NCBI GenBank assembly: GCA_009885415.1
Contig: VFKU01000076.1
Coordinates: 1 to 6,305, forward strand
Length of the DNA: 6,305 bases
DNA from: Rhodothermota bacterium
Lineage (GTDB): Bacteria > Hydrogenedentota > Hydrogenedentia > Hydrogenedentales > GCA-2746185
Direction of reading: 5' to 3'
Shown here: in pieces, positions 6,220 through 6,305 of the stretch
How the letters are laid out: every line of letters begins with the position of its first letter
Position numbering within the stretch: the first letter of the stretch is position 1
Notes under the pieces: model-generated
What the model was told of the DNA's origin: nothing
The model's input: the letters and a program-made list of their open reading frames with translations, nothing else
The model's database searches: none
Made by a program: the position numbers and the translations under genes

Positions 6220-6305
6220 ATGCTCGAAGTCGAAATCGTCGGCGTCTACGACGGACAAAGTCATCCACAGGGCCCGACGCATCCGGTCGTGCACTTGAGG
6301 CACGA
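6220..6305 (+). CDS. Probable bifunctional nuclease (DUF151) family protein, N-terminus only
   Basis: Only the first 28 codons are present. The start is well supported: AGGAG (6208-6212) lies 7 nt before the ATG. The protein opens MLEVEIVGVYDG, then after a short loop HPVVHLRH. This matches the first two strands of DUF151/bifunctional nuclease proteins, which usually begin with an EV-V-GV pattern followed by PVVLLRE and then an LPIWIG motif that would lie beyond the edge here. Members are small acidic proteins, some reported to have DNase and RNase activity; their bacterial role is poorly known. The loop between strands (SHPQGPTH) is a few residues longer than in the shortest members. The gene is divergent from lptF across a 145-nt region. 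With so little sequence, the family call is recognition of a short pattern and could be wrong. Confidence 0.58.
   Translation, partial: MLEVEIVGVYDGQSHPQGPTHPVVHLRH

Noticed and set aside
1..6305. CRISPR array, insertion sequence, tRNA/rRNA, toxin-antitoxin or defence cassette
   Set aside because: No regularly spaced repeats, transposase motifs, terminal inverted repeats, tRNA-like folds or known defence domains were found on either strand.

Overview
The window looks like ordinary chromosome from a GC-rich, diderm (Gram-negative-type) bacterium. It carries the two membrane subunits of the LPS exporter (LptF and LptG), a lipoprotein-type murein transglycosylase with LysM repeats, and a secreted DUF2961/GH172 protein. 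GC content is clearly high by eye, with G/C at most third codon positions. DUF2961 proteins are frequent in Planctomycetota, Verrucomicrobiota, Lentisphaerota, Hydrogenedentota and similar polysaccharide degraders, so one of these lineages is a reasonable guess, but nothing here fixes the phylum.

Layout: four genes lie on the minus strand and one partial gene on the plus strand. From right to left, 6220-6305 (+) is the first 28 codons of a probable bifunctional nuclease (DUF151) gene. It is divergent from lptF (4965-6074, -), which is followed after 3 nt by lptG (3864-4961, -); these two form a tight operon. A 174-nt AT-rich gap (3690-3863) separates lptG from the secreted DUF2961/GH172 gene (2157-3689, -) and probably holds that gene's promoter. 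A 97-nt gap with a strong inverted repeat (2060-2156) then leads to a MltD-like lytic transglycosylase (GTG start at 2059, -), which runs off the left edge after at least 686 codons and already shows four LysM domains.

How the genes fit together: all four minus-strand products act in the envelope. LptF and LptG form the transmembrane dimer that pulls lipopolysaccharide out of the inner membrane. The transglycosylase cuts peptidoglycan while probably anchored by lipid. The GH172 protein is exported and most likely acts on a carbohydrate. The order is compatible with two separate transcription units (lptFG; GH172 with or without the transglycosylase), and I see no evidence that they form one pathway.

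I found no mobile element, CRISPR array, RNA gene, defence cassette or biosynthetic cluster, and nothing that amounts to a new system. The points worth a second look are small: a Glu-to-Asp change in the GTGT-E-D-Y motif of the GH172 protein, a near-identical 16-bp repeat in the lptF/nuclease divergent region, two inverted repeats between genes, and the unfinished LysM array at the left edge.
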